Assembly: GCF_039649665.1 (NCBI RefSeq)
Contig: NZ_JBDJAW010000008.1
Location: forward strand, 124,001 to 188,000
Direction of reading: 5' to 3'
From: Microbispora sp. ZYX-F-249
GTDB taxonomy: Bacteria > Actinomycetota > Actinomycetes > Streptosporangiales > Streptosporangiaceae
Length of the DNA stretch: 64,000 nucleotides
In this document: in pieces, positions 11,526 through 19,943 of the stretch
Layout: every line of letters starts with the position of its first letter
Position numbering within the stretch: the first letter of the stretch is position 1
Notes under the pieces: model-generated
Databases searched by the model: none
The model's input: the letters and a program-made list of their open reading frames with translations, nothing else
Told to the model about the DNA's origin: nothing
Program-made: the position numbers and the translations under genes

Positions 11526-12809
11526 TCAGAAGTCACAGGTCATGTGCTTGATGCCGTTGATGAAGCTGGACAGCAGGCGCTCCGGCTCGCCCGCCTCGAT
11601 CTGGGGGATCCGCCGCATCAGCTCGCGGAACATCGCCGTGATCTCGCGGCGGGCCAGGTGCGCGCCGAGACAGAAGTGGGGGCCCGGGCCGCCGAAGCCG
11701 ACGTGCGGGTTGGGGTCGCGCCGGATGTCGAAGCGCAGCGGGTCGTCGAACACCCGCTCGTCGCGGTTGGCGGCCCAGTAATACAGCAGGACCTTCTCGC
11801 CCTTGCGGTAGAGGTTGCCGTTCATCTCGTGGTCGCGGGTGACCTTGCGGCGCATGTAGTTGACCGGTGCGGCCAGCCGGACGATCTCCTCGATCGCGCG
11901 CGGCGCCCGGCCCTCGAAGTCCTCCAGCCACAGCCGCCGCTGCCCGGGGTTGAGGGCGAGCAGGCGCATGCCGTGCGAGATGGCGTTGCGGGTGGTCTCG
12001 TTGCCCGCCACGACGAGCAGGATGAAGAACGAGCCGAGCTCCTGGGCGGTCAGCCGCTCCCCGTCGATGTTGGCGTTGACCAGGGACGAGGTGAGGTCGT
12101 CGGTGGGCGTCTCCATTCGCAGCGCGGCCAGGTCCTGGACGAGCTGCTGCAGCTCCATCCCCGCGGTGAGCAGCGCGTGGGCGATGTCCTCGCGGTCGCT
12201 GACGTACTCGGGGTCGGTGGCGCCGAGGACGATGTTCGACCGGTCGAAGACGAACTGGTAGTCCTTCTCCGGAATGCCCATCATGTCGCAGATGATCTTC
12301 AAAGGCAGCTTCGCGGCCACCTCGGTGACGAAGTCGCAGCCCGGGCCGGTCTCCAGCAATTCGTCGACGATGCGCGTGGCGGCGGCGTCCACGTCGGACT
12401 CGAACTGCTTGATCATCCTCGGCGTGAAGGCGCGCGAGACGATCCGCCGCAGCCGCGCGTGGCGCGGGTCGTCCATGTTGATCATCGAGCCGAAGTACTC
12501 GGCGAACTCCGCCGGCAGGTCCGGGATGTTGGTGGCCCCGCCGTCGCCCGAGCAGAAGACCTCCGGGTTGCGGCTGGCCTCCAGGATGTCGGCGTGCCGG
12601 ACGAGCGCGTGGTAGCCCGGTCCGGTGGCGCCGGCGAAGCTGAACTCCGGCTCGGGGAAGAAGGCGGGCTTGTCCAGGTCGCGCAGCAGCCGGAACGCGT
12701 GTTCCCGCTCCGCGTCGGGGCGGCCCCAGAAGTTCCAGTCGTTCAGGTCGATGTCGGCGGCCGAGGTGATGGGCGTGCGCCCCGCGGGCTCCGTCGGCTG
12801 TGTCGTCAT
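11526..12809 (-). CDS. cytochrome P450 (CYP124/125/142-like)
   Basis: Soluble bacterial P450 of 427 aa. The I-helix reads AGNETTRNAISHG, the ExxR motif is EIVR, and the heme-binding loop is FGGPGPHFCLG with Cys380 as the thiolate ligand. The segment MDDPRHARLRRIVSRAFTPR and the overall pattern resemble actinobacterial P450s of the CYP124/125/142 group, which oxidise methyl-branched lipids or sterol side chains; this assignment is from memory of the family. The ATG at 12809 has AAGGGG about 11 nt upstream. The phosphotriesterase-like gene follows at once, and a GlxA-type AraC regulator lies upstream on the same strand. Confidence 0.92.
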   Translation of the reverse strand: MTTQPTEPAGRTPITSAADIDLNDWNFWGRPDAEREHAFRLLRDLDKPAFFPEPEFSFAGATGPGYHALVRHADILEASRNPEVFCSGDGGATNIPDLPAEFAEYFGSMINMDDPRHARLRRIVSRAFTPRMIKQFESDVDAAATRIVDELLETGPGCDFVTEVAAKLPLKIICDMMGIPEKDYQFVFDRSNIVLGATDPEYVSDREDIAHALLTAGMELQQLVQDLAALRMETPTDDLTSSLVNANIDGERLTAQELGSFFILLVVAGNETTRNAISHGMRLLALNPGQRRLWLEDFEGRAPRAIEEIVRLAAPVNYMRRKVTRDHEMNGNLYRKGEKVLLYYWAANRDERVFDDPLRFDIRRDPNPHVGFGGPGPHFCLGAHLARREITAMFRELMRRIPQIEAGEPERLLSSFINGIKHMTCDF

Positions 12810-12853
12810 GGAGAGGCCGGCCCCTTCCGAGTGACTAGAACCATATTCGGTCG

Positions 12854-13894
12854 TCAGTCTGCCACACTCCCCGGCTCGGCCACAGGGCCTCTTCGGGCGG
12901 GGAAAGGCGCGTCGTCGCCGGAGGAGGACGGCAGCGCGGTCGCCTGGGTCAGGCGGTAGCGCGAGGGCGGGATGCCGTACAAATCGACGAACGCCTGGCG
13001 GAGGGCCTCGGCCGTGCCGAAGCCGCAGCGGGCCGCGACGGCGGCCATGGGCAGCGAGGTGGAGGCGAGCAGGTGGGCGGCGGCCTCCGTGCGGGCCCGG
13101 CGGACGAACCGGCCCGGCGTCTGCCCCGTGTGCTTGAGGAACAGGCGGGTCAGGTGGCGCTCGCTCACGCCCGCCCCGGCCGCCAGGGCGGTGGTCGACA
13201 GGTCGGCGTCCGGGTGGCCGGTGACGTGGTCGACGACGCGCTTGACCAGGTCGTCGCCGGGCGGCGGGCCCTCGGTGAACATGCTCATCTGCGCCTGGTT
13301 GCCGGGGCGTTGCAGGTAGGTCACCAGGTTGCGGGCCACCTGCCTGGCGAGGGCCGGGCCGTTGTCCTCCTCGATGAAGGCGAGGGTGACGTCCAGCGCG
13401 CTGGTGACGCCGGCGGCCGTGGTGACGTTGCCGTCGCGGATGAAGATCGGGCGGGCGTCGACGGCGACCTTCGGATGGCGGGCGGCGAGCGTGTGCGCGA
13501 ACTGCCAGTGCGTGGTGGCGCGCCGCCCGTCGAGCAGACCGGCGGCGGCCAGCACCGCCGCGCCCGTGCACACCGACGCGACCCGGCGGCTCTCCCGCGC
13601 CAGCCGCCGGACGTGGCCGACGATCACCCGGTTGGCGGCCGCCTCCTCGTGCCCGATCCCGCCCGAGACGAGGAGCGTGTCCAGCGGCCCGGTGAGGCGT
13701 TCGAGCGCCTGCTGCCCCTGCAGCGTCAGGCCGCTGCCGCAGGTGACGGGCAGGCCCGACGGGGTGGCCAGGCACACGTCGTAGCACGGGGACGCGCCGT
13801 GGGCGTTCGCCATGATCAGCGTCGACGTCACGCAGGCGATGTCGACGAGCTCCGCCGTGTGGTATCCGACCACGACCATGCGCCGCTGGGTCAT
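12854..13894 (-). CDS. GlxA-family AraC transcriptional regulator (DJ-1/PfpI + AraC HTH)
   Basis: 346 aa. An N-terminal DJ-1/PfpI (GATase1-like) domain of about 190 residues carries the nucleophile-elbow sequence SVCTGAAVLAAAGLLDGRRATTHW. Two AraC-type helix-turn-helices follow, ending with GFGTAEALRQAFVDLYGIPPSRYR. These proteins activate or repress neighbouring catabolic genes in response to small ligands. It is divergent from the membrane protein at 13993 (98-nt gap) and lies upstream of the P450 pair on the same strand, so either may be a target. Start ATG 13894 is weakly supported; ATG at 13879 is an alternative. It is one of three GlxA-type regulators in the window. Confidence 0.9.
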   Translation of the reverse strand: MTQRRMVVVGYHTAELVDIACVTSTLIMANAHGASPCYDVCLATPSGLPVTCGSGLTLQGQQALERLTGPLDTLLVSGGIGHEEAAANRVIVGHVRRLARESRRVASVCTGAAVLAAAGLLDGRRATTHWQFAHTLAARHPKVAVDARPIFIRDGNVTTAAGVTSALDVTLAFIEEDNGPALARQVARNLVTYLQRPGNQAQMSMFTEGPPPGDDLVKRVVDHVTGHPDADLSTTALAAGAGVSERHLTRLFLKHTGQTPGRFVRRARTEAAAHLLASTSLPMAAVAARCGFGTAEALRQAFVDLYGIPPSRYRLTQATALPSSSGDDAPFPARRGPVAEPGSVAD

Positions 13895-13992
13895 GACACG
13901 ACTGTAGGCCGGACGGACCGGGAGCCCAAGATTCCGGACCTGTCCCTCTCTCCCTCCTTGGCGCGTCCCGGGGCCGCCCGGACAGTTGGGCC

Positions 13993-14397
13993 ATGACACA
14001 CACGACGCCCGAAAGGCACGCCGCGCGGCGATGGGGCCGTTTCGCCCTCCACTACCTCGAGATGGTCGTCGCGATGTTCCCGGGGATGGTCGCGCTCGGC
14101 CTGCTGTGGTCCGCCCTGGGGATCGATCCCTCGTACGACCGCGAGCCCGAGCTCGCCTATCTGCTGATGGCGTTCGACATGTCGGCCGGCATGGCCGCCT
14201 GGATGCGCGTGCGCGGCCACGCCCGGGCCCCGGCCCTGGAGATGTGCGGCGCGATGTTCGCCCCGGTCGTGCCGCTGTTCCCGCTGCTGTGGCTGGGCCT
14301 GATCGACGGCATGACACTGATGGTCGCGGCCCACGTCGCCATGTTCCCGCTGATGCTGGCGGTCATGCTGCGGCGCCGCGCCGAGTACGCCCACTGA
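13993..14397 (+). CDS. small integral membrane protein, unknown function
   Basis: 134 aa with about four predicted membrane segments (near residues 21-42, 53-70, 84-102 and 105-125), rich in Met, Leu and Ala. There is a basic N-terminus and an RRRAEYAH C-terminus. I do not recognise a family with confidence. It is divergent from the GlxA-type regulator and may be controlled by it. The next gene, the acyl-CoA synthetase, starts 112 nt downstream behind its own operator, so co-transcription is uncertain. Confidence 0.72.
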   Translation: MTHTTPERHAARRWGRFALHYLEMVVAMFPGMVALGLLWSALGIDPSYDREPELAYLLMAFDMSAGMAAWMRVRGHARAPALEMCGAMFAPVVPLFPLLWLGLIDGMTLMVAAHVAMFPLMLAVMLRRRAEYAH

Positions 14398-14459
14398 GAG
14401 CCGGGGCGACCGGGGTGACCGGCCCCCCGAAATACGCCCTCCGAGCCGTTACGCTGAGG

Positions 14460-14475
14460 TACCTACCGGTTGGTA
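14460..14475. promoter_or_regulatory. 16-bp TetR-like palindrome before the acyl-CoA synthetase gene
   Basis: TACCTACCGGTTGGTA is a 14-of-16 palindrome. It ends where a possible -10 (TATGGA, 14474) begins, 34 nt before the start codon. TetR-family regulators of acyl-CoA metabolism commonly bind ACCNACCGGTNGGT-type sites. No TetR gene is present in the window, so the cognate regulator would be encoded elsewhere. Confidence 0.6.
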
Positions 14476-14509
14476 TGGACCGAGGGTCCGACAGAAGAGG
14501 GAGCGGCAG

Positions 14510-16036
14510 ATGCTCAACCTGGCCGTCGTGCTGGAAGACAGCGCACGAGACACGCCCGACGCCACAGCGGTCGTCTTCGGAGACCTCCGCCTGCCGTACT
14601 CACTCGTGAACACCATCGCCAACCAGGTCGCCAACCTGCTCGTCTCGCGCGGGATCGGCAGGGGCGACAAGGTGGCGCTGGCCTGCCCCAACCTGCCGTA
14701 CTTCCCGTTCGTCTACTACGGGATCCTCAAGGCGGGCGCGACCGTCGTCCCGCTGAACGTGCTGCTGCAGACCAGGGAGATCGCCTATCACCTGAACGAC
14801 TCCGACGCCAAGGCCTTCTTCTGCTTCGAGGGCTCACCGGAGCTGCCGCTGGGCGAGCGGGGCCGCGGCGGTTTCGCCGAGACCGAGGTCACCGAGCACT
14901 TCTTCGTGCTGCCGGCCACGCCGTTCGCGACCGAGTCCGAGCTGGGCGAGACGCTCTGGGCCGCCCTCGACGGGGTGTCCGGCGAGTTCGAGACCGTGCA
15001 GACCTCGGCCGAGGACACGGCGGTGATCCTCTACACCAGCGGCACCACCGGCCAGCCGAAGGGCGCCGAGCTCACCCACCAGAACATGGTCATGAACGCC
15101 ATCGTCAGCGACGAGATGTTCCCCCGGCAGGCGCAGAACACCTACCTCGTCACGCTGCCGCTGTTCCACTCCTTCGGCCAGACCGTGTTGCTGAACGCCG
15201 GTTTCCGGCGCCGCGGCACGCTCGTGCTGATGCCGCGCTTCGAGCCGGCCGAGGCCCTCGCGCTGATGAAGCGGGAGGAGGTCACGCTGTTCGCCGGAGT
15301 GCCGACGATGTACTGGGCGATGCTCACCGCGGTGCAGACCGGGGCCGCCGAGGTGCCGTCGTCGCTGGTCACGGCGGTCTCCGGCGGCGCCGCGCTGCCG
15401 GTGGAGGTGCTCAAGGACTTCAGCGCGGCGTTCGGCGTGGACATCCTGGAGGGCTACGGCCTGTCGGAGACCTCTCCGGTGGCGTCGTTCAACCAGCCCG
15501 GCAGGCCCGCCAAGGCCGGCTCGATCGGCACCCCGATCTGGGGCGTGGAGATGAAGCTGGTCGACGCCGGCTGGAACACGGCCGGCGACGTCGGCGAGAT
15601 CGCCATCCGCGGGCACAACATCATGAAGGGCTACTACAACCGGCCCGAGGCGACCGCCGAGGTGATGAAGGACGGCTGGTTCCGCACCGGCGACGTGGCC
15701 CGCCGCGACGAGGACGGCTACTACTTCATCGTCGACCGGGCCAAGGACATGATCATCCGCGGTGGGTTCAACGTGTATCCCCGGGAGATCGAGGAGGTCC
15801 TCATGACCCACCCGGCCGTCTCGCTCGCCGCGGTCGTCGGGGTCCCCCACGACTCCCACGGCGAGGAGATCAAGGCGTACGTGATCCGCAAGCCCGGCGC
15901 CACGACCACCGAGGAGGAACTGGTGGCCTGGTGCAAGGAGACGATGGCGGCCTACAAGTACCCGCGGATCGTGGAGTTCCGCGAGTCCCTGCCGATGACC
16001 GCCACCGGCAAGATCCTCAAGCGCGAGCTGCGCTGA
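14510..16036 (+). CDS. long-chain fatty-acid/acyl-CoA ligase (AMP-forming)
   Basis: ANL-superfamily adenylating enzyme of 508 aa that activates a carboxylic acid with ATP and loads CoA. It has the P-loop YTSGTTGQPKG (175-185), GYGLSETSP, the hinge region FRTGDVARRDEDGYYFIVDRAKDMI, and the C-terminal catalytic lysine Lys501 (TGKILKREL). Size and motifs fit FadD-type medium- or long-chain ligases; chain length is not readable. GAGGGAGCGGCAG gives a good ribosome-binding site before ATG 14510. It converges on tmsB with 4 nt between stops. The TetR-like operator at 14460 suggests induction by an acyl-CoA or similar ligand. Confidence 0.93.
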   Translation: MLNLAVVLEDSARDTPDATAVVFGDLRLPYSLVNTIANQVANLLVSRGIGRGDKVALACPNLPYFPFVYYGILKAGATVVPLNVLLQTREIAYHLNDSDAKAFFCFEGSPELPLGERGRGGFAETEVTEHFFVLPATPFATESELGETLWAALDGVSGEFETVQTSAEDTAVILYTSGTTGQPKGAELTHQNMVMNAIVSDEMFPRQAQNTYLVTLPLFHSFGQTVLLNAGFRRRGTLVLMPRFEPAEALALMKREEVTLFAGVPTMYWAMLTAVQTGAAEVPSSLVTAVSGGAALPVEVLKDFSAAFGVDILEGYGLSETSPVASFNQPGRPAKAGSIGTPIWGVEMKLVDAGWNTAGDVGEIAIRGHNIMKGYYNRPEATAEVMKDGWFRTGDVARRDEDGYYFIVDRAKDMIIRGGFNVYPREIEEVLMTHPAVSLAAVVGVPHDSHGEEIKAYVIRKPGATTTEEELVAWCKETMAAYKYPRIVEFRESLPMTATGKILKRELR

Positions 16037-16040
16037 CCGA

Positions 16041-17297
16041 TCAGGGCCAGTCGAGGGACGGGCGCAGCGGAACGTGCGACCGTCCCTCGTCGAGCCGGAC
16101 GCCGAGCACCTGGTGGAGCTGCACCTTGTTGCGCTCGAACCCGACGACGGAGCCGGCCATGTAGAGCCGCCAGACCCGGGCGGTGCCCTGGCCGACCTCC
16201 TCGACCGCCTCGTCCCAGTGGGCGTCGAGGTTCTTGCACCATTCGCGCAGCGTCAGCGCGTAGTGCTCGCGCAGGTTCTCCTCGTGGCGGATTTCGAACC
16301 CGGTGTCCTCCATCTGGCGGATCAGGTAACCCACCGACTCCAGCTCGCCGTCCGGGAAGACGTAGCGGTTGATGAACCCGCTCTTGTTGATGCTCTTCTC
16401 CGTGCTGGTCGGACGGGTGATGCAGTGGTTGAGCAGGCGCCCGCCCGGCTTGAGCTTGCCGTACAGGAAGGAGAAGTAGGACGGCAGGTTGTCCTTGCCG
16501 ATGTGCTCGGTGAGGCCGATCGAGCTGACCCGGTCGAAACCGGTTTCCGCGACGTCGCGGTAGTCCATGTGACGGACCTCGGCGAGCTCCGACAGCCCGG
16601 CCTCGGCGATGGCCTTCTGCGCCCACTCGGCCTGCTGGCGCGACAGCGTGACGCCGAGGCCCTTCACGCCGTATTCCTTGGCCGCGTGCATGACCATGCC
16701 GCCCCAGCCGCAGCCGACGTCGAGCAGGCGCATGCCGGGCTTGAGGCCGAGCTTCTTGGCGACCAGGTCGAATTTCGTGTACTGCGCCTCCTCCAGCGTC
16801 GCGTCCGCCCGCGGGAACGTCGCGCACGTGTACGCCATGGAGGGGCCGAGCACCCACTCGTAGAAGCGGTTGGAGACGTCGTAGTGGTGATGGATCACCT
16901 CGGCGTCGCGCTGCTTGGCGTGCCTGCTGCCCAGCTTGGCCAGGGTGCTCTGCCGCGCCTCCTGCGGTGGCGGCGGAACGCGCATCAGCAGCGGCTTGAT
17001 CCCGAGCGAGCGGACCGCGGCGATCTTCTCACTCAGCGGCAGGTCGTTGAGTGTCAGCGACCACATCCGGTCGAGCAGGGTGTACATGTCACCGTGCACG
17101 TCGATGTGCCCGGAGATGTACGCACGGGCGAGGCCGAGCTCCCCCGGCGCCTGCGCGAGGTAGGCCACCGCCACCGGCGACTTCACCTCGATGCGGACGT
17201 CCGCGCCCAAGGATCCGGCCTTGCTGCCGTCGTAGGCGACGAACTCGACGCCTGCGTCAGGACCGACGATCTTCTCAAAGATCTCCGCAAGAGTCAT
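16041..17297 (-). CDS. tmsB: SAM-dependent fatty-acyl methyltransferase, TmsB/BfaB-like (CFA synthase family)
   Basis: 418 aa, cyclopropane-fatty-acid-synthase family. The SAM-binding motif is LLDVGCGWGGMVMHAA. The N-terminal lipid-binding part begins MTLAEIFEKIVGPDAGVEF. Paired with the FAD oxidoreductase directly upstream, it matches the tmsA-tmsB (bfaA-bfaB) couple, in which TmsB methylenates the C10 position of oleoyl chains in phospholipids and TmsA reduces the product to 10-methylstearate (tuberculostearate). ATG 17297 follows AGAGG. The same family also includes true cyclopropane synthases; the neighbour decides the call. Confidence 0.85.
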   Translation of the reverse strand: MTLAEIFEKIVGPDAGVEFVAYDGSKAGSLGADVRIEVKSPVAVAYLAQAPGELGLARAYISGHIDVHGDMYTLLDRMWSLTLNDLPLSEKIAAVRSLGIKPLLMRVPPPPQEARQSTLAKLGSRHAKQRDAEVIHHHYDVSNRFYEWVLGPSMAYTCATFPRADATLEEAQYTKFDLVAKKLGLKPGMRLLDVGCGWGGMVMHAAKEYGVKGLGVTLSRQQAEWAQKAIAEAGLSELAEVRHMDYRDVAETGFDRVSSIGLTEHIGKDNLPSYFSFLYGKLKPGGRLLNHCITRPTSTEKSINKSGFINRYVFPDGELESVGYLIRQMEDTGFEIRHEENLREHYALTLREWCKNLDAHWDEAVEEVGQGTARVWRLYMAGSVVGFERNKVQLHQVLGVRLDEGRSHVPLRPSLDWP

Positions 17298-17322
17298 TGC
17301 ACCTCTCCCGACGTTTCGACGC

Positions 17323-18693
17323 CTACCTGCCCCTGACGCACTTGTCATAGAGGTCGAGTAGCCGGCCACCCGGGTCGTAGGCGCGTTTGACCGGCCAGTA
17401 GGCGTCTCCGTTGTAGAGCCGCCAGAACTCCTCACGCTCATAGAAAGAGGTGGAGTACAGCGACTTGTGGCCGTCGAGCGAGTGCACCGCCCGCTCGATC
17501 AGCCGGTTGTGGTACCCGTCGTACTGACCACGCGGCAGCGGCACCATGCCCCAGAAGCCGAAGTTCACGTACAGACGGCCGGGCTCCAGGGGGTAGAGCG
17601 ACCACCGGCCGGTCGCCCTGAGCGGGCACATCCACACCGGGGTCATGCCGACCCTGTCGTGGAAGACCTCCAGGAACTCGGCGCCGCGCTCGACCGGCAC
17701 CTCGACGTCCTGGATCACCGACTCGTGCACCGGGTTGTTACGCCAGCGGTCGATGCGGGCGGTCACGCCGTACCTCTGGTCGAGGCCGACGAGCTTGCGG
17801 TAGACGTCCGAGCGCAGGTAGCGGCGCGGCAGGAGCGAGCGGACCAGCGGCTGCTGCACGCCGAAGGCGCGCGAGCACCAGAACCAGTCGGTGTCCCAGC
17901 GCCACAGGTAGTCGCGCACGGTCAGCCAGTCGCGCACGCGGCTGCGGATCGACTGGTAGTAGATCCGCATGCCGGTGTAGTCGGACGTGTAGGGGGCCCG
18001 GTCGGAGAACGAGCCCACCGTGATGTACAGCTCGTCGGGGCCGAAGAACGTGCCGTCGACGAAGTCGACCTGCTCGCCGTCGTGCTCGCGCCTCTCGCAG
18101 ATCTCCTGCATGGCGAGCATGCACTTGTCGGCGTCGCTGAAGCGGATGTGCGTCAGCTTGACGTACGGCTTCACCCGGGCCAGCTTGATGCGGATGCGCA
18201 GGGCGTAGCCGAGCGTGCCGTAGGAGTTGGGGAACGCCCGGAACAGGTCCGCGTGCTCGTTGTCGGCCCGGGCCACCACGATCCGCCCGTCGCCGGTGAG
18301 GATCTCCAGTTCCTCGACCGACTCGTGCGGCAGGCCGTCCTTGAAGCTCGTCGACTCGATGCCGAGGCCGGTGACCGCGCCGCCCAGCGTGATCGTCTTG
18401 AGCTGCGGCACGACGTACGGCATGAGCCCGTGCGGCAGCGTCGCGTCCACGAGGTTCTCGTACGTGGTCATGCCCTGGACCTCGGCCGTCATCGTCGCCG
18501 GGTCCACGTGGATGACCTGGTCCAGATCGCGGGCGGACAGCGATGCCGTCTTGGCCGGCGTACGGAAGCGGAACAGGTTCGTCGTCGCCTTGGCCAGCCG
18601 GGGAGCCGCGTCCGCGGGAATGGCGGCGTAGGAGTCCCTGATCTGCTCGACGGCCTTGCTATGGGCGGTCATACTGGCCGTGCGCTCTGGCAT
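17323..18693 (-). CDS. tmsA: FAD-binding oxidoreductase, TmsA/BfaA-like (10-methylene reductase)
   Basis: 456 aa, FAD-binding type 4 (PCMH) oxidoreductase related to the DHCR24-type flavoproteins. The FAD domain includes VIHVDPATMTAEVQGMTTYENL and TLGGAVTGLGIESTSFKDGLPHESVEELEILTGDGRIV. The C-terminal half matches the long-chain substrate domain of this group. With tmsB 25 nt downstream on the same strand, the likely role is reduction of the 10-methylene fatty-acyl intermediate to the 10-methyl form. ATG 18693 has GGGGGTGGTGTC upstream; an ATG at 18672 is an alternative. 10-Methyl fatty acids are typical of this part of the actinobacteria. Confidence 0.83.
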   Translation of the reverse strand: MPERTASMTAHSKAVEQIRDSYAAIPADAAPRLAKATTNLFRFRTPAKTASLSARDLDQVIHVDPATMTAEVQGMTTYENLVDATLPHGLMPYVVPQLKTITLGGAVTGLGIESTSFKDGLPHESVEELEILTGDGRIVVARADNEHADLFRAFPNSYGTLGYALRIRIKLARVKPYVKLTHIRFSDADKCMLAMQEICERREHDGEQVDFVDGTFFGPDELYITVGSFSDRAPYTSDYTGMRIYYQSIRSRVRDWLTVRDYLWRWDTDWFWCSRAFGVQQPLVRSLLPRRYLRSDVYRKLVGLDQRYGVTARIDRWRNNPVHESVIQDVEVPVERGAEFLEVFHDRVGMTPVWMCPLRATGRWSLYPLEPGRLYVNFGFWGMVPLPRGQYDGYHNRLIERAVHSLDGHKSLYSTSFYEREEFWRLYNGDAYWPVKRAYDPGGRLLDLYDKCVRGR

Positions 18694-18879
18694 GACACCA
18701 CCCCCATGGATCGTAGAGATCGCCTTCTTGGCACGCTATCCCCGGAGGGGAACGCAGACCAGAGTAGACACGTTACGCCCGCGAAAACTATCCGGTGTTC
18801 TCACGACGGCCCACCGGCGTAGATCGTATCTCGCCTCTTTTCATCGCCTCCGCCGCCCCTGGTGTAACTGTGGAAACCG

Positions 18880-19869
18880 TCAGGACCTGGGCGGACGACG
18901 GCGGACGAGCGGGTCGGCGCCGTTGACCACGTTGACGACGGGACGGCCCTCCATCGCCGCGGCGAGATTGTCCAGCACGCACCGGATCAGCCGCGTCGTG
19001 GCCTCGGGCGTGACGCCGGCCGCGTGGGGTGACAGCAGGACCCGCGGACAGGAGCGCAGCGGGTCGTCCGGCGGCGGAGGCTCGCTGTCGTACACGTCGA
19101 GCGCCGCGCCGGCGAGGTGGCCGGACTCCAGCGCGGCCAGCAGCGCCGCCTGGTCCACCACCCCGCCGCGGGCCGCGTTGACGAGAACCGACCCCCTGGG
19201 CATGCGCCCGATCCTGGCGGCGTCGATCAGCCCGCGGGTCTCCGGCGCCAGCGGCACGGCCAGGACCAGCACGTCGCTGCCCGCGGCCAGCGCGTCGACG
19301 TCCAGATAGGCGGCGCCGTACGACTCGGGCTTGGGCGTGCGCGACCAGTAGGAGACCCGGCAGCCGAGCGCGCCGAACAGGCGGGCGCAGGCCGCGCCGA
19401 TCGGCCCGAAACCGGCCACTCCCACGCGGCATCCGGCGAGCTCGCGGCGCTGGTAGGCGAACTGCGGCCACTCCCCCGCCCGCATGTCCCTGTCGCCGTC
19501 CGCGAGGTGGCGCAGCAGCGCGAGCGCGGCGGCCAGGCACCATTCGGCGACCGCGGCGGCGTTCACCCCGGCGGTGTTGGCGAGGGGCACCCCTGCTCGG
19601 GCCAGCGCCTCCGGGTCGTGCCCGTCCACGCCCACGGACGGCTGCTGCACGAACGCCAGGCGCGGCGCCAGCCGTACGGCCCGCGCGTCGAGGGCCAGGG
19701 CGCCGCTCCAGTCGCCGACGACGATCTCGGCGTCCGGCAGCGCCTCCAGCAGCGACTCGCGGTCGTGCCGGGCGGGGACGCGCACCTCGGCGCGCCCGTC
19801 GAGGTCGGCGAGCAGGCCGCGCACCGCGTCCTCGGGGAGCGGCGGCAGCGCGAGAACATTCCACGTCAC
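18880..19869 (-). CDS. D-isomer-specific 2-hydroxyacid dehydrogenase
   Basis: 329 aa, NAD(P)-dependent. The Rossmann motif reads VGVAGFGPIGAACARLFG, and the catalytic Arg lies in VNAARGGVVD, with the Glu in the DVYDSEPP region. The catalytic His is in LSPHAAGVT. The substrate is not identifiable; family members reduce 2-oxoacids or act on phosphoglycerate or phosphonates. GTG 19869 (VTWNVLALPP) is chosen. ATG 19899 would place the start inside the palindrome at 19892-19905. It is divergent from the CoA-transferase gene, and the shared intergenic region holds that palindrome. Confidence 0.87.
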   Translation of the reverse strand: MTWNVLALPPLPEDAVRGLLADLDGRAEVRVPARHDRESLLEALPDAEIVVGDWSGALALDARAVRLAPRLAFVQQPSVGVDGHDPEALARAGVPLANTAGVNAAAVAEWCLAAALALLRHLADGDRDMRAGEWPQFAYQRRELAGCRVGVAGFGPIGAACARLFGALGCRVSYWSRTPKPESYGAAYLDVDALAAGSDVLVLAVPLAPETRGLIDAARIGRMPRGSVLVNAARGGVVDQAALLAALESGHLAGAALDVYDSEPPPPDDPLRSCPRVLLSPHAAGVTPEATTRLIRCVLDNLAAAMEGRPVVNVVNGADPLVRRRPPRS

Positions 19870-19891
19870 GGGCGCAGTCTCGCACGTCTCC

Positions 19892-19905
19892 AGAAACATG
19901 TTCTA
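19892..19905. promoter_or_regulatory. KstR-like palindrome in a divergent promoter region
   Basis: AGAAACATGTTCTA fits the published KstR pattern TnnAACnnGTTnnA at all but the first base. Its last two bases are the first two of a -10-like TACTGT (19904-19909) that would serve the CoA-transferase gene at 19944. KstR is a TetR-family repressor of sterol catabolism in mycobacteria and relatives. The neighbouring racemase-like gene makes the site plausible; it is a single imperfect match. Confidence 0.45.
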
Positions 19906-19943
19906 CTGTCGCGTGAAGTGCTGCCGCGTTGAGGAGGGGTCGG

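Noticed and set aside
10526-12809. Secondary-metabolite gene cluster around the P450
   Set aside because: No PKS, NRPS, terpene or RiPP core enzyme is in the window; one P450 and a hydrolase are not enough.
12837-12849. A second KstR-like site (TAGAACCATATTC) before the P450
   Set aside because: Only the outer GAA/TTC match and the half-site spacing is off by one.
12854-14317. Longer start for the GlxA-type regulator upstream of 13894
   Set aside because: The extension is Arg/Pro-rich antisense sequence through the divergent membrane-protein gene.
19892-19899. ATG 19899 as start of the 2-hydroxyacid dehydrogenase
   Set aside because: It would lie inside the palindrome and divergent promoter, and the added residues are not family-like; GTG 19869 fits better.
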